Source: Hysterium pulicare CBS 123377 (taxonomy: Eukaryota; Ascomycota; Dothideomycetes; Hysteriales; Hysteriaceae). Taken from it: a stretch of 21,706 bases of DNA. The stretch covers positions 1 through 21,706 of the forward strand of contig AJFK01000748.1 of NCBI GenBank assembly GCA_000467715.1, written 5' to 3'. Shown in pieces: positions 1 to 8,500 of the stretch. The translations under genes and the position numbers were made by a program. The notes below the pieces were generated by a model. It searched no databases, was not told the origin of the DNA, and saw only the letters and a program-made list of their open reading frames with translations. Numbering within the stretch: the first letter of the stretch is position 1; each line of letters opens with the position of its first letter.

Positions 1-2
1 GA

Positions 3-341
3 AGTACCTCGTTAAAAACGGAGAGAGATGGATTTTCCACGGACAACCGACAGAATGCGGAGTATCGTTTCGACCTCCAATGCTGCCTGGCAGTACCCAG
101 CTCCTTTTTCCGCAAGCACGTGGCCTACGAGTACATCCGCTCGGCCATGGACAATGACCTCACACGCAACAAGTGGTTTGCGTATGCCGTCCACCTCAAC
201 ACCAACGTGGATCTGCATCTGCTCCGGGTCGAACCAACTGTCTCGCCAGGTGGAGGAGGGGTTAGGGGCAGGGGAGGCAGGGGAGGCAGGGGCAGGGGAT
301 GGAGTCACGATGAAGTGCTGCTTGATTCAGATCTTGATTGA
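3..341 (+). CDS. Possible 3' end of a protein-coding gene (partial, unrecognised)
   Basis: A frame open from the left edge ends at a TGA near 341. Its middle part looks protein-like, with runs such as FRKHVAYEYIRSAMDND and NKWFAYAVHLNTNVDLHLL, followed by a Gly/Arg-rich tail (GRGGRGGRGRG) encoded by the guanine tract at 258-298. No family is recognised and no start lies in the window. A second plus frame is also open at the very left edge (KYLVKNGERWIFHGQ) and ends by about 160, so a frameshift or an unseen intron is possible. The minus strand is open over the same interval as well, so the coding strand is not certain. Read it as a weak call for a truncated or decayed gene. Confidence 0.25.
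   Translation, partial: STSLKTERDGFSTDNRQNAEYRFDLQCCLAVPSSFFRKHVAYEYIRSAMDNDLTRNKWFAYAVHLNTNVDLHLLRVEPTVSPGGGGVRGRGGRGGRGRGWSHDEVLLDSDLD
258..298 (+). repeat. Six-run guanine tract, potential G-quadruplex
   Basis: Six separate GGGG runs occur at 258-261, 265-268, 271-274, 280-283, 289-292 and 295-298, with loops of 3, 2, 5, 5 and 2 bases. Part of it is a 9-bp tandem unit (GGGGAGGCA). This exceeds the usual four-run quadruplex pattern and could form a four-tetrad structure on the plus strand. In the possible overlapping frame it encodes a Gly/Arg-rich tail. Confidence 0.7.
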
Positions 342-671
342 CGTGGAAGTAGTACACCATGAGGTGGAGATTGTGGGGTTGAAAGAGCGAATTGATTGAT
401 CATGCAAAGGCAACATTAGATAGAAGAAGAGGCTCCCACGAATGCTCGGCATTGACAATTTCCCATCGCAGTAGCCCAAAGCTCACAAACCAAAGGTCAG
501 ACCACCAAAAAGCGAACCACATCTATCTCCGTGATGTCCATGCAACCCTGAAGTTTCAATGACGGTTCCTCCCGAAAGATCACGAGATGAAGGGATAGGA
601 CGAGCGCCGTCGAGCGTGAACTGGCCCCAGGTTAGTCAAAGAAGCTGAACAATGGGAACGAGGAGAATGAC
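342..671. other. Intergenic, no gene seen
   Basis: All three frames on both strands are interrupted and no RNA gene or repeat is visible. It lies between the possible gene end on the left and the 3' end of the decayed zinc-finger gene on the right. It may hold further eroded 3' sequence of that gene, but I cannot recognise it. Confidence 0.5.
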
Positions 672-1386
672 CTACTTTGATTTTCTAACGCTTGATCCAA
701 ATTCAGAGGCTCTGAATGGTCTTGGGCCAGGTGTGCTAGCCATAGAAGGAGGGCCCATGCCGAAGCTGAATGAAGTGTCTATTGGGGATGGAAAAGCAGA
801 GTCTGCTACAACAGCAGCACCTGCGCGACTAGCTCCGCAGCGGAGACAGCTGACGTTCTTTGCAAAGTTGTGGTATCCACATCCTTCTCATCCATTCACC
901 AGCCATAAAGGAACGACACCAGAGATTCCTCCCCGCATGTGGCCCGTTCCGTGGCCATGGCCCATATGGTGTTGTGGCGGCTTCATGCCGGGGTCGCCTC
1001 ATGCTGGGGTCGCCGTATCTATACTGGTAGCCCATAGGATCGTTAGGTGGTCCACCAGCCATAGCAGGAAAAGGGCAGCGGAAACACGCAGTACGGCGCT
1101 GGAAGTTTGAAAATCCACATGATGGGCAAGTCCAGTCACCAGGGCGAGGTCGGTTCTTGCTAGGCGGGAACGGTGTAAGAATGTCGGCAGCGCGGTCGAG
1201 AACACGGCTGGATCAAGTGGAGCGTAGTTTAACGTCATTGCGGACTCGCTGCGAAGCCGTCCTGAAGTTGTTGAATGTTGTCTGTGACGAGGAGAAGAAC
1301 CACTGGGACGAAGGGATGCTGAACAGTGTTAGTGGAAAGCAAAAGAGTAGAGAGTGGTAGTGGCGGACTTACAGACGAGGCATCAT
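672..1386 (-). pseudogene. Decayed gene for a double RanBP2-type zinc-finger protein (Nrp1-like)
   Basis: Read on the minus strand, ATGATG at 1386-1381 opens a 14-nt first exon. A convincing 54-bp intron follows (1372-1319: GTAAGT donor, CTAAC branch, CAG acceptor). The next frame runs to an in-frame TGA at 1215-1213 and continues in the same frame through FPPSKNRPRPGDWTCPSCG and FSNFQRRTACFRC (about 1140-1075), a textbook RanBP2 zinc finger with four Cys. A 16-bp tandem duplication (983-1014) then shifts frame. Beyond it, a Gly/His-rich linker is readable in another frame. A stop and small deletions just before 887 damage the start of a second finger, whose second half (EGCGYHNFAKNVSCLRCG, 887-832) is clear. 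The frame ends at TAG 674-672. Such paired fingers occur in fungal Nrp1-like RNA-binding proteins (from memory). The intact parent probably has more N-terminal sequence. Three independent lesions argue for a pseudogene rather than mis-splicing, though assembly errors are not excluded. Confidence 0.72.
983..1014. repeat. 16-bp tandem duplication (frame-shifting)
   Basis: TCATGCCGGGGTCGCC at 983-998 is followed directly by TCATGCTGGGGTCGCC at 999-1014, with one mismatch. It lies in the linker between the two zinc fingers of the decayed minus-strand gene. A 16-bp insertion is not a multiple of three, so it explains why the coding frame changes exactly here. The single mismatch indicates the duplication is not brand new. 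Confidence 0.85.
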
Positions 1387-2006
1387 TTTTGAGGAGGATG
1401 AAGGTGAGAAGAACTGCGGAGGGAGCTGCTGCTTTTAAGTTGTTGGTCCCTCCTCCGGTACCGCGCCGATTGCTCTCAGCATGACTTCCTCAGTCGACTG
1501 ATGACTTGGTCATCGGCTCGCCTGGATTGGTACTGAGCACGTAATGCTCTCTGAATTGGCCTAGTCCAGCTAAGACATTTGTCGACTGCGGGGCGTAGAC
1601 TCGATCAGCCTGACAAGGACTCCTACTATGGCAGTCGCGTGAAGCATTCGCGGGCGAAATGGCTCGACTATTGGCTGAAACCCCTCCGAGAACCGCAGTG
1701 CGTGACTGAATATGGGGCCAGATCATTTCGGGGCTTACACTTAGCTACCGATGAGGGCACTCAGTTGAGGTTTTCCGCATCTGGAGAGTGCGTCCATGAT
1801 AGTTGCCGACGAAACTATACCTGGGTAGTGCTGAATCAGAGTGCATGCTCGGTTGCTAGACATGTTGGCGTCACTTCAAAAGATCAAGGCGACAGCGAGT
1901 GTCATAACATCAATCACAGTGTCAATCATCAGAGAATTCGAGTACTTTAATCATTTGCATTTTCGTTGTATCTATAACATGAGGTCTTCTAGTCCACTTT
2001 CGCACT
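1387..2006. other. Intergenic between two decayed minus-strand genes
   Basis: It contains only short competing open frames on both strands, none with a recognisable domain or splice structure. The part just right of 1387 is CT-rich on the minus strand and may be the old leader and promoter of the zinc-finger gene. Confidence 0.45.
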
Positions 2007-2632
2007 TTAGCGAAGCCCACGGAAATACGACGGGGTCAAGATGAAGCCGTCTTCGGTCTCAGTGTAGTCAGGGTCATCTCCGCAGAGCCAATTGTGATAA
2101 GCGTCTGGAATGCCCAGTTGTAGTCCTTCAATCCGCAGCCTCGAGTCCTTCGTCAGCACTGGACGTTCATCTGCATCTCGTGGTTCGAAATGTGACCACC
2201 CAGCTGTCAAGACCGCCCACTTCAGGCTCAAAATACCTCCGACGAAAGCTTTCGGCGGAGGATGTAAGAGTGTGTACACCGTGACTTCAATAGGGTTCTT
2301 GTTGGTGATTAGCTTGCGGATCTCAGTTGGTAAGGACGGCCTGTTCCAGTCAAAGGTATAAGTGTTTCCTGCTGCTATCGTAGATCCATTCCTGGAAAAG
2401 TTGTTAGAGCTCGTCTTAGTATTGCGCTTGTTACTGACTTTTGGATTGACGTTGAGGTCATCTCGTAAAGCCGGACTTGGCGACCGCTTGCACAACATGG
2501 CTATTTCGAAATGTAGAGTGTGAAGGTAGAATGATCGATCCCAAAGTCCCGAAACGCCAGAGTTGTCCAAATGAGCCCCTTAGGGTGTTCTGAATTATAG
2601 GTTGATATAAGTTGAAGACGTGGCGCCTCCAT
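2007..2632 (-). pseudogene. Probable broken hypothetical gene (fungal protein of unknown function)
   Basis: On the minus strand, ATG 2632-2630 opens a 43-codon frame (MEAPRLQLISTYNSEHPKG, then IWTTLAFRDFGIDHS) ending at a TAG near 2501. A second minus frame continues to TAA 2009-2007 and is protein-like: NTYTFDWNRPSLPTEIRK, then VYTLLHPPPKAFVGG, then WLCGDDPDY. It has its own ATG at 2498, which would give 163 aa. Both halves look coding, but no consensus donor precedes the TAG. A 43-bp intron-like element near 2433-2391 (GTAACA donor, CTAAC branch, CCAG acceptor) does not restore one frame. The simplest reading is one gene broken by a frameshift and a stop; a functional 163-aa protein from 2498 is the alternative. 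The style recalls small fungal beta-sandwich-like hypothetical proteins, which is an impression, not a family assignment. Confidence 0.45.
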
Positions 2633-2980
2633 GGAATATATACTGGTGCACGGGGATCCGTGGAGAGCATTCACCTTGATCACTTCACAATGCTTTTGTT
2701 CGTCATTCGGCTAACCAGAATGCAGTTTGATGCTTTTCTATACAACAAAGGAAGAATGGAACAATAGAACAATGAGCTTTGTTCTTAGCAAGTTTCCTTA
2801 TCCAACGTCCTCGATGTTCTTTGAATTCTTTGTGTACGCTCCTCGAAATCCCATCAGGTCTTTGTTAAGATTCTACGTTTCTCTATATTTTGGGTACCAT
2901 TACCGCCTCATGATCTCCGCAACAATCTCGAATCGCTCTTTTTCATATCAGACATCACCGTTGCGCAGGTAGTGACCGTG
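2633..2980. other. Divergent upstream region of the PLC-like gene
   Basis: It separates the minus-strand relic from the plus-strand phosphodiesterase gene and should contain the promoter and leader of the latter. It has short AT-rich stretches and pyrimidine patches. An open frame at 2727-2972 has no recognisable features and is not called. Confidence 0.5.
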
Positions 2981-4108
2981 ATGCATTTCAAAAGCATTTC
3001 CTTACTTTCCTTGGCTACGGCAGCTGGCTGGTTCGGCCCAGTAGCATTAGCCCAAGGAGTCTGCAACAACTCTCCTGATCTATGCTCAAAGCCCTACGAC
3101 ACTATCACATATCTCGGTGCCCACGATAGCGCTTTCGTTCGAGACGCCTCGACCCGCTTTTCCTCTTTTGGCGACCAATTCTTCAATTCCACAGTCCAAC
3201 TCGATGCCGGCGTTCGCCTCCTCACAGCCCAAGTCCACAGTGCTACAAACACACAGGGGCAACACGAATGGCATCTCTGCCACAGCGACTGTAGTTTTTT
3301 CGACGTCGGACGGTTGCGAGACTGGCTGTATGAGATCAGAATATGGCTGGATAAGCACCCAACCGACGTCGTCACCATTCTCCTCGTTAATTCGGACGGC
3401 GCCAAAGCTCAGGACTTGATTGCCGAATTCTCAGCAGCAGACATAGCTCATTACTCTTATACCCCTGAGCATCCGAAAGGCCCTCCGCCTCCCTCAAATA
3501 ACTCGAACCCCACCTGGCCGACTCTCAACCAGATGATAGATAAGGGGGAGCGTCTCGTAACTTTCGTCCAATACTTTAATCCAGATCCACACAGCGCGCC
3601 TTACCTCCTGAATGAATTCGACTGGGTGTGGGAGAACCAGTATGCCGTCTCCGACCCTCGAAATTTCACCTGCACCCCGGATCGGCCGACTGGTCTAACG
3701 CTTGCATCTGCCCATGACTCCGGGCGGCTTTTCCTGATGAACCATTTCCTCTACTGGAACCAGGCATTTGGTATCCAAGTCCCGGATATTCGCAACGTTA
3801 ATGAAACAAATTCCTGGGATGGCGTAGGCAGCTTAGGCGGAAGTTTGATCGACTGTAGCACCAAGTACGGGAGACAGCCAACCTTCGTCCTTGTGGACTT
3901 CTTCAATGTAGGTCCGGCAATCGCGAGTGTTGATGTCTTCAATAGTGTTAATAATCCTGTTGGGAGGACAAACGTAGCGCAGGGTGTTGTAGGCGGTGGG
4001 TCTGGGGTAGAGGCAGAGTTGAATGCAGCGTTGGCGTCGCGGAGGCCGGGAAAGAAAGCTACTGTTGCGCTGTCTTTGGCTGCGGCTGTGATAGTAATGT
4101 TCTTATAA
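2981..4108 (+). CDS. Secreted PLC-like phosphodiesterase, probably GPI-anchored
   Basis: The 375-aa, intron-free protein has a fold related to the phosphatidylinositol-specific phospholipase C X domain. A signal peptide covers residues 1-24, with likely cleavage after ALA. The first catalytic-type histidine lies in YLGAHDSAF (His48). QLDAGVRLLTAQ supplies the conserved strand after it, and WHLCHSDCSFFDVGRL provides a second His in the place expected for the general acid. The C-terminus (KKATVALSLAAAVIVMFL) is a short hydrophobic tail after small residues, as in GPI-anchored proteins. The Met at 2981 was chosen over upstream non-ATG codons because the signal peptide begins there. Cys pairs and several N-glycosylation sequons fit secretion. 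Fungal relatives are annotated as PLC-like phosphodiesterases of unknown substrate; cleavage of a phospholipid or glycan phosphodiester at the cell surface is inference. Confidence 0.9.
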   Translation: MHFKSISLLSLATAAGWFGPVALAQGVCNNSPDLCSKPYDTITYLGAHDSAFVRDASTRFSSFGDQFFNSTVQLDAGVRLLTAQVHSATNTQGQHEWHLCHSDCSFFDVGRLRDWLYEIRIWLDKHPTDVVTILLVNSDGAKAQDLIAEFSAADIAHYSYTPEHPKGPPPPSNNSNPTWPTLNQMIDKGERLVTFVQYFNPDPHSAPYLLNEFDWVWENQYAVSDPRNFTCTPDRPTGLTLASAHDSGRLFLMNHFLYWNQAFGIQVPDIRNVNETNSWDGVGSLGGSLIDCSTKYGRQPTFVLVDFFNVGPAIASVDVFNSVNNPVGRTNVAQGVVGGGSGVEAELNAALASRRPGKKATVALSLAAAVIVMFL

Positions 4109-4197
4109 TAGTACCTCAATATTGGATAGATGCTTGGATAGAATTACTGAATAACATAAATTATATAAAAAGACTTCTATGTGATTGCGTGGAAGCG

Positions 4198-4212
4198 TTA
4201 ACTCAGAGTTAA
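4198..4212. repeat. Perfect 15-bp palindrome
   Basis: TTAACTC and GAGTTAA flank a single A. Two 7-bp arms of this sort occur by chance at about this scale, so its significance is unknown. It lies about 90 bp past the phosphodiesterase stop codon. Confidence 0.5.
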
Positions 4213-4634
4213 GGAATAGCTCCACCTTCTGCATGCTCTTACGGAGGTGAACAAGATTTCAATGGCTTCCCTGAGGTCGATTGTATTGTGCGGCCGGATG
4301 ATAAAGAATGTGTCCTAATGCGGGATTAGCGGTGTGGAAATTTCGGGGAGCTACCAAGTGCTGCACAGCTGTCAACTGTTGAACTAAGCTTTAGCCATAC
4401 CTTACATGTGAACGAACATAGGAGTACCTGGCTGACGATGAGAGACAACCACGATAGCCTCATCTACGGTCGCTTCAGCCACGATATCCGCACCCACGGT
4501 TAGATTTGATCACGATGACAGGTAAACCTCAAAACTTTACGCAGGCAGCAAGAGGGAGGCGTTCGGCCACCAAACAACTATTCCCACTCATCCTTCATCC
4601 CTCATTTGACTCGAAGAGATCGAGGTCGATCATC

Positions 4635-4673
4635 TCGTCGTCAACAGTGACTCTTTTCGTCGTCAACGGTGAC
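4635..4673. repeat. 17-bp direct repeat, 22-bp spacing
   Basis: TCGTCGTCAACAGTGAC (4635-4651) recurs as TCGTCGTCAACGGTGAC (4657-4673) with one mismatch. The 22-bp period is close to two helical turns, which would suit paired binding of a regulator. It lies about 890 bp upstream of the transporter start, so a regulatory role is only a possibility. Confidence 0.5.
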
Positions 4674-5285
4674 GATAGCGTACCAGAACCAAGAACCAAA
4701 AGCGATGAGAACTTAACGCAATACCAAAAGAAACGCCGTTACATCATTCAATGAAATCAACCATAAACGAGAGCTTTGGATATAATCACCGCTTACGCGT
4801 GGTCGAGCTTTACCATACATTCGAGCTTTCCAATCAAAATGCAACCGAAAGAATTCTTCTCTAGTCCTAGGCTCTTCTCTGTTATATGCAACTGCAGTTC
4901 TCGCATCCCGCCTCAATATCGTCGACGAGCCCGGCGAAGGGGGCAGTGCAAAACAAGGGGCGGCAAGTCTTCAGCGGAAGCGTTGATAGAGAATCCTACC
5001 TAGAACGAGGAGAACGATTCATTTCCGAGTCTTCTTGGACGAAGAGACAAAGCAGGTTATAATTGAATTGGCATCAACAAAGAAAGATTGAAGTGTTGTG
5101 TTCAGGAGCATAGACCTCCGCCAATCTCCCGCAATTGGGGACGTTGCACGGGCTGTCGGTAGTGGCGTTTCACACCTCTCCCCAAAGTCGAAGCCGTCAT
5201 CATCGAAGCGGAGCGGCATGCACTTGTCCCGCGGTTCATCCTCCGACAAGCCTTACGACGGTTGCAACCTCTTGCGCCTCCACTA

Positions 5286-5331
5286 GAGCTCTCCTCTCTC
5301 CTTCTCTCTCTTCTTTTCTTCTTCAATTCTC
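5286..5331 (+). promoter_or_regulatory. Pyrimidine-rich tract upstream of the ABCA gene
   Basis: A nearly uninterrupted C/T run (CTCTCCTCTCTCCTTCTCTC and continuing) ends about 230 bp before the chosen start codon. Such CT tracts commonly lie just upstream of transcription starts in filamentous ascomycetes, so transcription may begin near 5330. Confidence 0.45.
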
Positions 5332-5332
5332 T

Positions 5333-5431
5333 ATGGGTGCTGTCTATCCGTCTATACCTTTGTCCACCGTGGCAGCCTTTCTGCATACTGCTCTCTTTTC
5401 GGCAAACATGCAGCCCGGTCTCATTGATTGA
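5333..5431 (+). other. Possible upstream ORF in the ABCA leader
   Basis: ATG at 5333 starts a 32-codon frame ending at TGA 5431, right after the pyrimidine tract and 130 bp before the transporter start. If transcription begins at the tract, this ORF would be met first by scanning ribosomes and could lower translation. No protein similarity is recognised. Confidence 0.3.
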
Positions 5432-5560
5432 TTTCCGACTTTGTTTCAGACGACCCACTGGCGCACCGTGTTGTCTTATCCTTCGATTGAGATACCCCGT
5501 ATTCTTTTCGACAAGTTATCTCCCGGGAGAGAACGAGCTTGAGCAGTTACAGCGTTCGCG

Positions 5561-8500
5561 ATGGCCTTTTTACGACAGACATGGACCCTTACGAAGAAGA
5601 ACCTGCTGGTGGTTTTCGTCCGGCATTGGTTCTTTACAACCATCAGAGCTTTCTTAGCTCCTATTATCTTTGTAAGTACTTCATTGCGCTATCTGTTGGC
5701 TTTATGAATTCAAAGTCGTATAGCCCAAGCATTACATAGCTAGCTTACTGACGCGCGATTCGCAGATGTTCTTCATTTCATATGCTAAGAATTTCTTCGT
5801 CCCTCCTTCACAATTCGGAATTGGATCCCCCACCGCTATTCGAAGCCTCGCGGATGCGCTCAATGACGCTCAAGGACATCGAGACACTGTGGTATTCGTG
5901 AACAATGGGCACACTGGAGGGGCAATCGAATCTGTTATCAACGATCTGTCTTCAACCATCAGGAATGCAGGAAAGACACCTCAAGTCGTGGAATCAGATG
6001 TAGACTTGTTCACGGCATGTGCTAGCTCCTTGCGTGGCGTGAGCACATGTTTCGCGGCTGCTAGCTTCCACTCTTCGCCAAATGAAGGAGATGATGGTGT
6101 ATGGAACTATACTCTCAGGGCCGATGGAACCTTTGGCGAGCGAATCTTTGTCAACAAGCACGACAATGATGTTGAAGTTTATATTCTGCCTTTCCAACAC
6201 GCGATTGATACTGCAATTGCATCCCAGAATAAGACAAAGCTTCAAGGGGCGGTTCAGGAATACCCGTTTACGTCGAAGACTCCGGAAGAGCGTGCAACGA
6301 ACATCCGACATTTATATATGGGCGCTTTGATCGATATATTGGCCGTGGCTTTCTACATTGGTATCTGCGGAGTAACATATCAGCTTACCGGGCAGATGGC
6401 TTCGGAGCGAGAACTGGGACTTTCACAGCTCATTGAAGCTATGACGCCGGCTACCCGCAATTGGCATACTCAGGCAGCGAGACTGCTCTCAAACCACATT
6501 GCTTTTGATATCATCTATCTCCCTGGATGGGTACTCATGGGGGCTATTGTCGCGCGATTGGCTTTTCCGACAAGTTCTGTTGCAATCCTCGTAATCTATC
6601 ACATACTGGCGGGTCTGGCTTTGACTAGCTTCTCCATCTTTGGTGCTAGCTTTTTCCACAAGGCTCAACTCTCTGGGATCACTGTAACTATAGCCGCCAT
6701 TGTCCTGGCAATCATCGCTCAAGTAGCTGGTCCGTATAGCACTGGCGCGACCGCTGTGCTGAGCCTCCTTTTCCCATCTATGAACTACGTATTCTTCATC
6801 ATTTACATTGCGCGGTTCGAAAAGATCTCACGCGCAACGAACCTCGTTGATGCCGCGCCCGAAAACCTTTCTACGCTGCCGGGCATAGCTTTCTGGATCT
6901 TCCTCATCGTGCAGACGCTTGTATATCCACTTCTTGGGGCATTGGTAGAGAGATGGTTGTATGGCACAGCTTCCAAGGAGCGCTCAATGCATGCAACGTC
7001 ACCAGAATCGGCTATTACGCTGTCATCGTTTTCGAAAACGTACAATCCAAGCTGGTTTCGTCGAACAATTTTATCGAAATTTGGCATCAAACCAAAAGCG
7101 CCAGTCATTGCTGTCAATAACCTGAGCGTGGAGGCGCGCAAAGGCCAAATCATGATTCTCCTAGGAGCCAATGGGAGTGGCAAGTCAACGACTCTCGATG
7201 CCATTGCAGGTCTCAACAGCATCTCAAGCGGAACAATTGCTGTGGATGGGACAGGTGGTCTTGGCTTGTGCCCTCAAAAGAATGTCATGTGGGATGAGCT
7301 TACCGTCTTTGAGCACGTCCGGATATTCAATCGCCTGAAGTCACTGGGAGGTACCGATGAGAAGCAAGAGATCACCAATCTCGTTGAAGCATGCGATTTG
7401 AGTCACAAGCTCAAAGCACAATCGAAGACGCTCTCTGGGGGCCAAAAGCGAAAGCTGCAGCTAGCCATGATGTTCACTGGCGGCAGTCGTGTGTGCTGCG
7501 TAGATGAAGTGTCATCTGGCCTCGATCCGCTATCTCGAAGAAAGATCTGGGAGATCCTCCTAGCCGAACGAGGAATAAGAACTTTCCTCCTAACGACACA
7601 CTTTCTTGATGAAGCCGACGTATTGTCTGATCATGTTGTTATTCTGTCAAAAGGACACCTGAAAGCTGAAGGATCCTCGGCGGAGCTGAAGCATAAGTAT
7701 GGTGGCGAGTATCGGGTCAGACTTGCGCCTAACAAACCGGAGAAGATTAGAGGTGATGAACTCGATCCTCCTATGTACTCATTTCCGGGCTCGACACATG
7801 AACTCGAACATGTTCACACTTTTTCAGACTCCGCACAAGTTGCCGAATATGTTAGGGAACTTGATCGAGATAATGTACAGGGCTATGAAATTCATGCACC
7901 GACACTTGAAGACGTCTTCCTCAATCTGGCGGAAGAAGTGAAAGAGGACAAAGAAGAGGTAGCTCCGACTACAACTGTACGGCCGGATGTCAATCGAAAG
8001 GAACTTGACGGCATTCCTGCAACCGACGAAGAGTCCGAAGTTGAAAAAGCACTTCAGATCTCGAAGGGCGCTGGGACGAGTATGCCTCGCCAAACGCTGA
8101 TTCTTGTTCGAAAACGAATGACAATCTTGCAGCGGAACTACCTGCCATATGTTTGCGCTGTCTTACTCCCGATCATTACTGCTGGCTTGGTCACCTTTTT
8201 CCTGAAAGGGTTCAATGCAGTTGGATGTACGCCAGGCGCGCAGTCCTCAGATCCCACCGTGTTCTCCCTCGATTCTGTCACCGTCATACCGTTAATTCCA
8301 ATTGGCCCGCCCTCGCTTGTTGATATCGACAATTTGGCCCAGCGTTCAGGATTGAACAGTTCGCAGTTTCACCTGGTGAACACGATCGACGAGTTCAACG
8401 ACTTTGTTTCTGCTCGTTTCCATAATGTCACGCCTGGTGGTTTCTTCTTGGGCGATAAAGCTGGTACTACTCCACTCATGGCATATGTCGGCGATGGCGA

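Larger units (their letters stand above)
4109..5560. other. Long intergenic and promoter region of the ABCA gene
   Basis: There is no convincing gene on either strand. It contains the AT-rich 3' flank of the phosphodiesterase gene (4109-4170), a short perfect palindrome TTAACTCAGAGTTAA (4198-4212), a 17-bp direct repeat (4635-4673), and toward the right a pyrimidine-rich tract and upstream ATGs that probably belong to the transporter leader. Confidence 0.55.

Noticed and set aside
12-308. 98-codon minus-strand frame at the left end
   Set aside because: It overlaps the plus-strand frame; its Pro/Ala/Ser start is just the complement of the guanine tract. The plus strand reads more like protein, though neither is certain.
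652-1110. 152-codon plus-strand frame
   Set aside because: It lies opposite the zinc-finger relic, whose motifs are far more specific; the plus frame has no recognisable domain.
1579-1950. 123-codon plus-strand frame
   Set aside because: No domain, no start context and no splice signals; composition looks random.
5102-5458. 118-codon minus-strand frame upstream of the ABCA gene
   Set aside because: It is a Lys/Arg/Glu-rich complement of the pyrimidine tract in the transporter leader.
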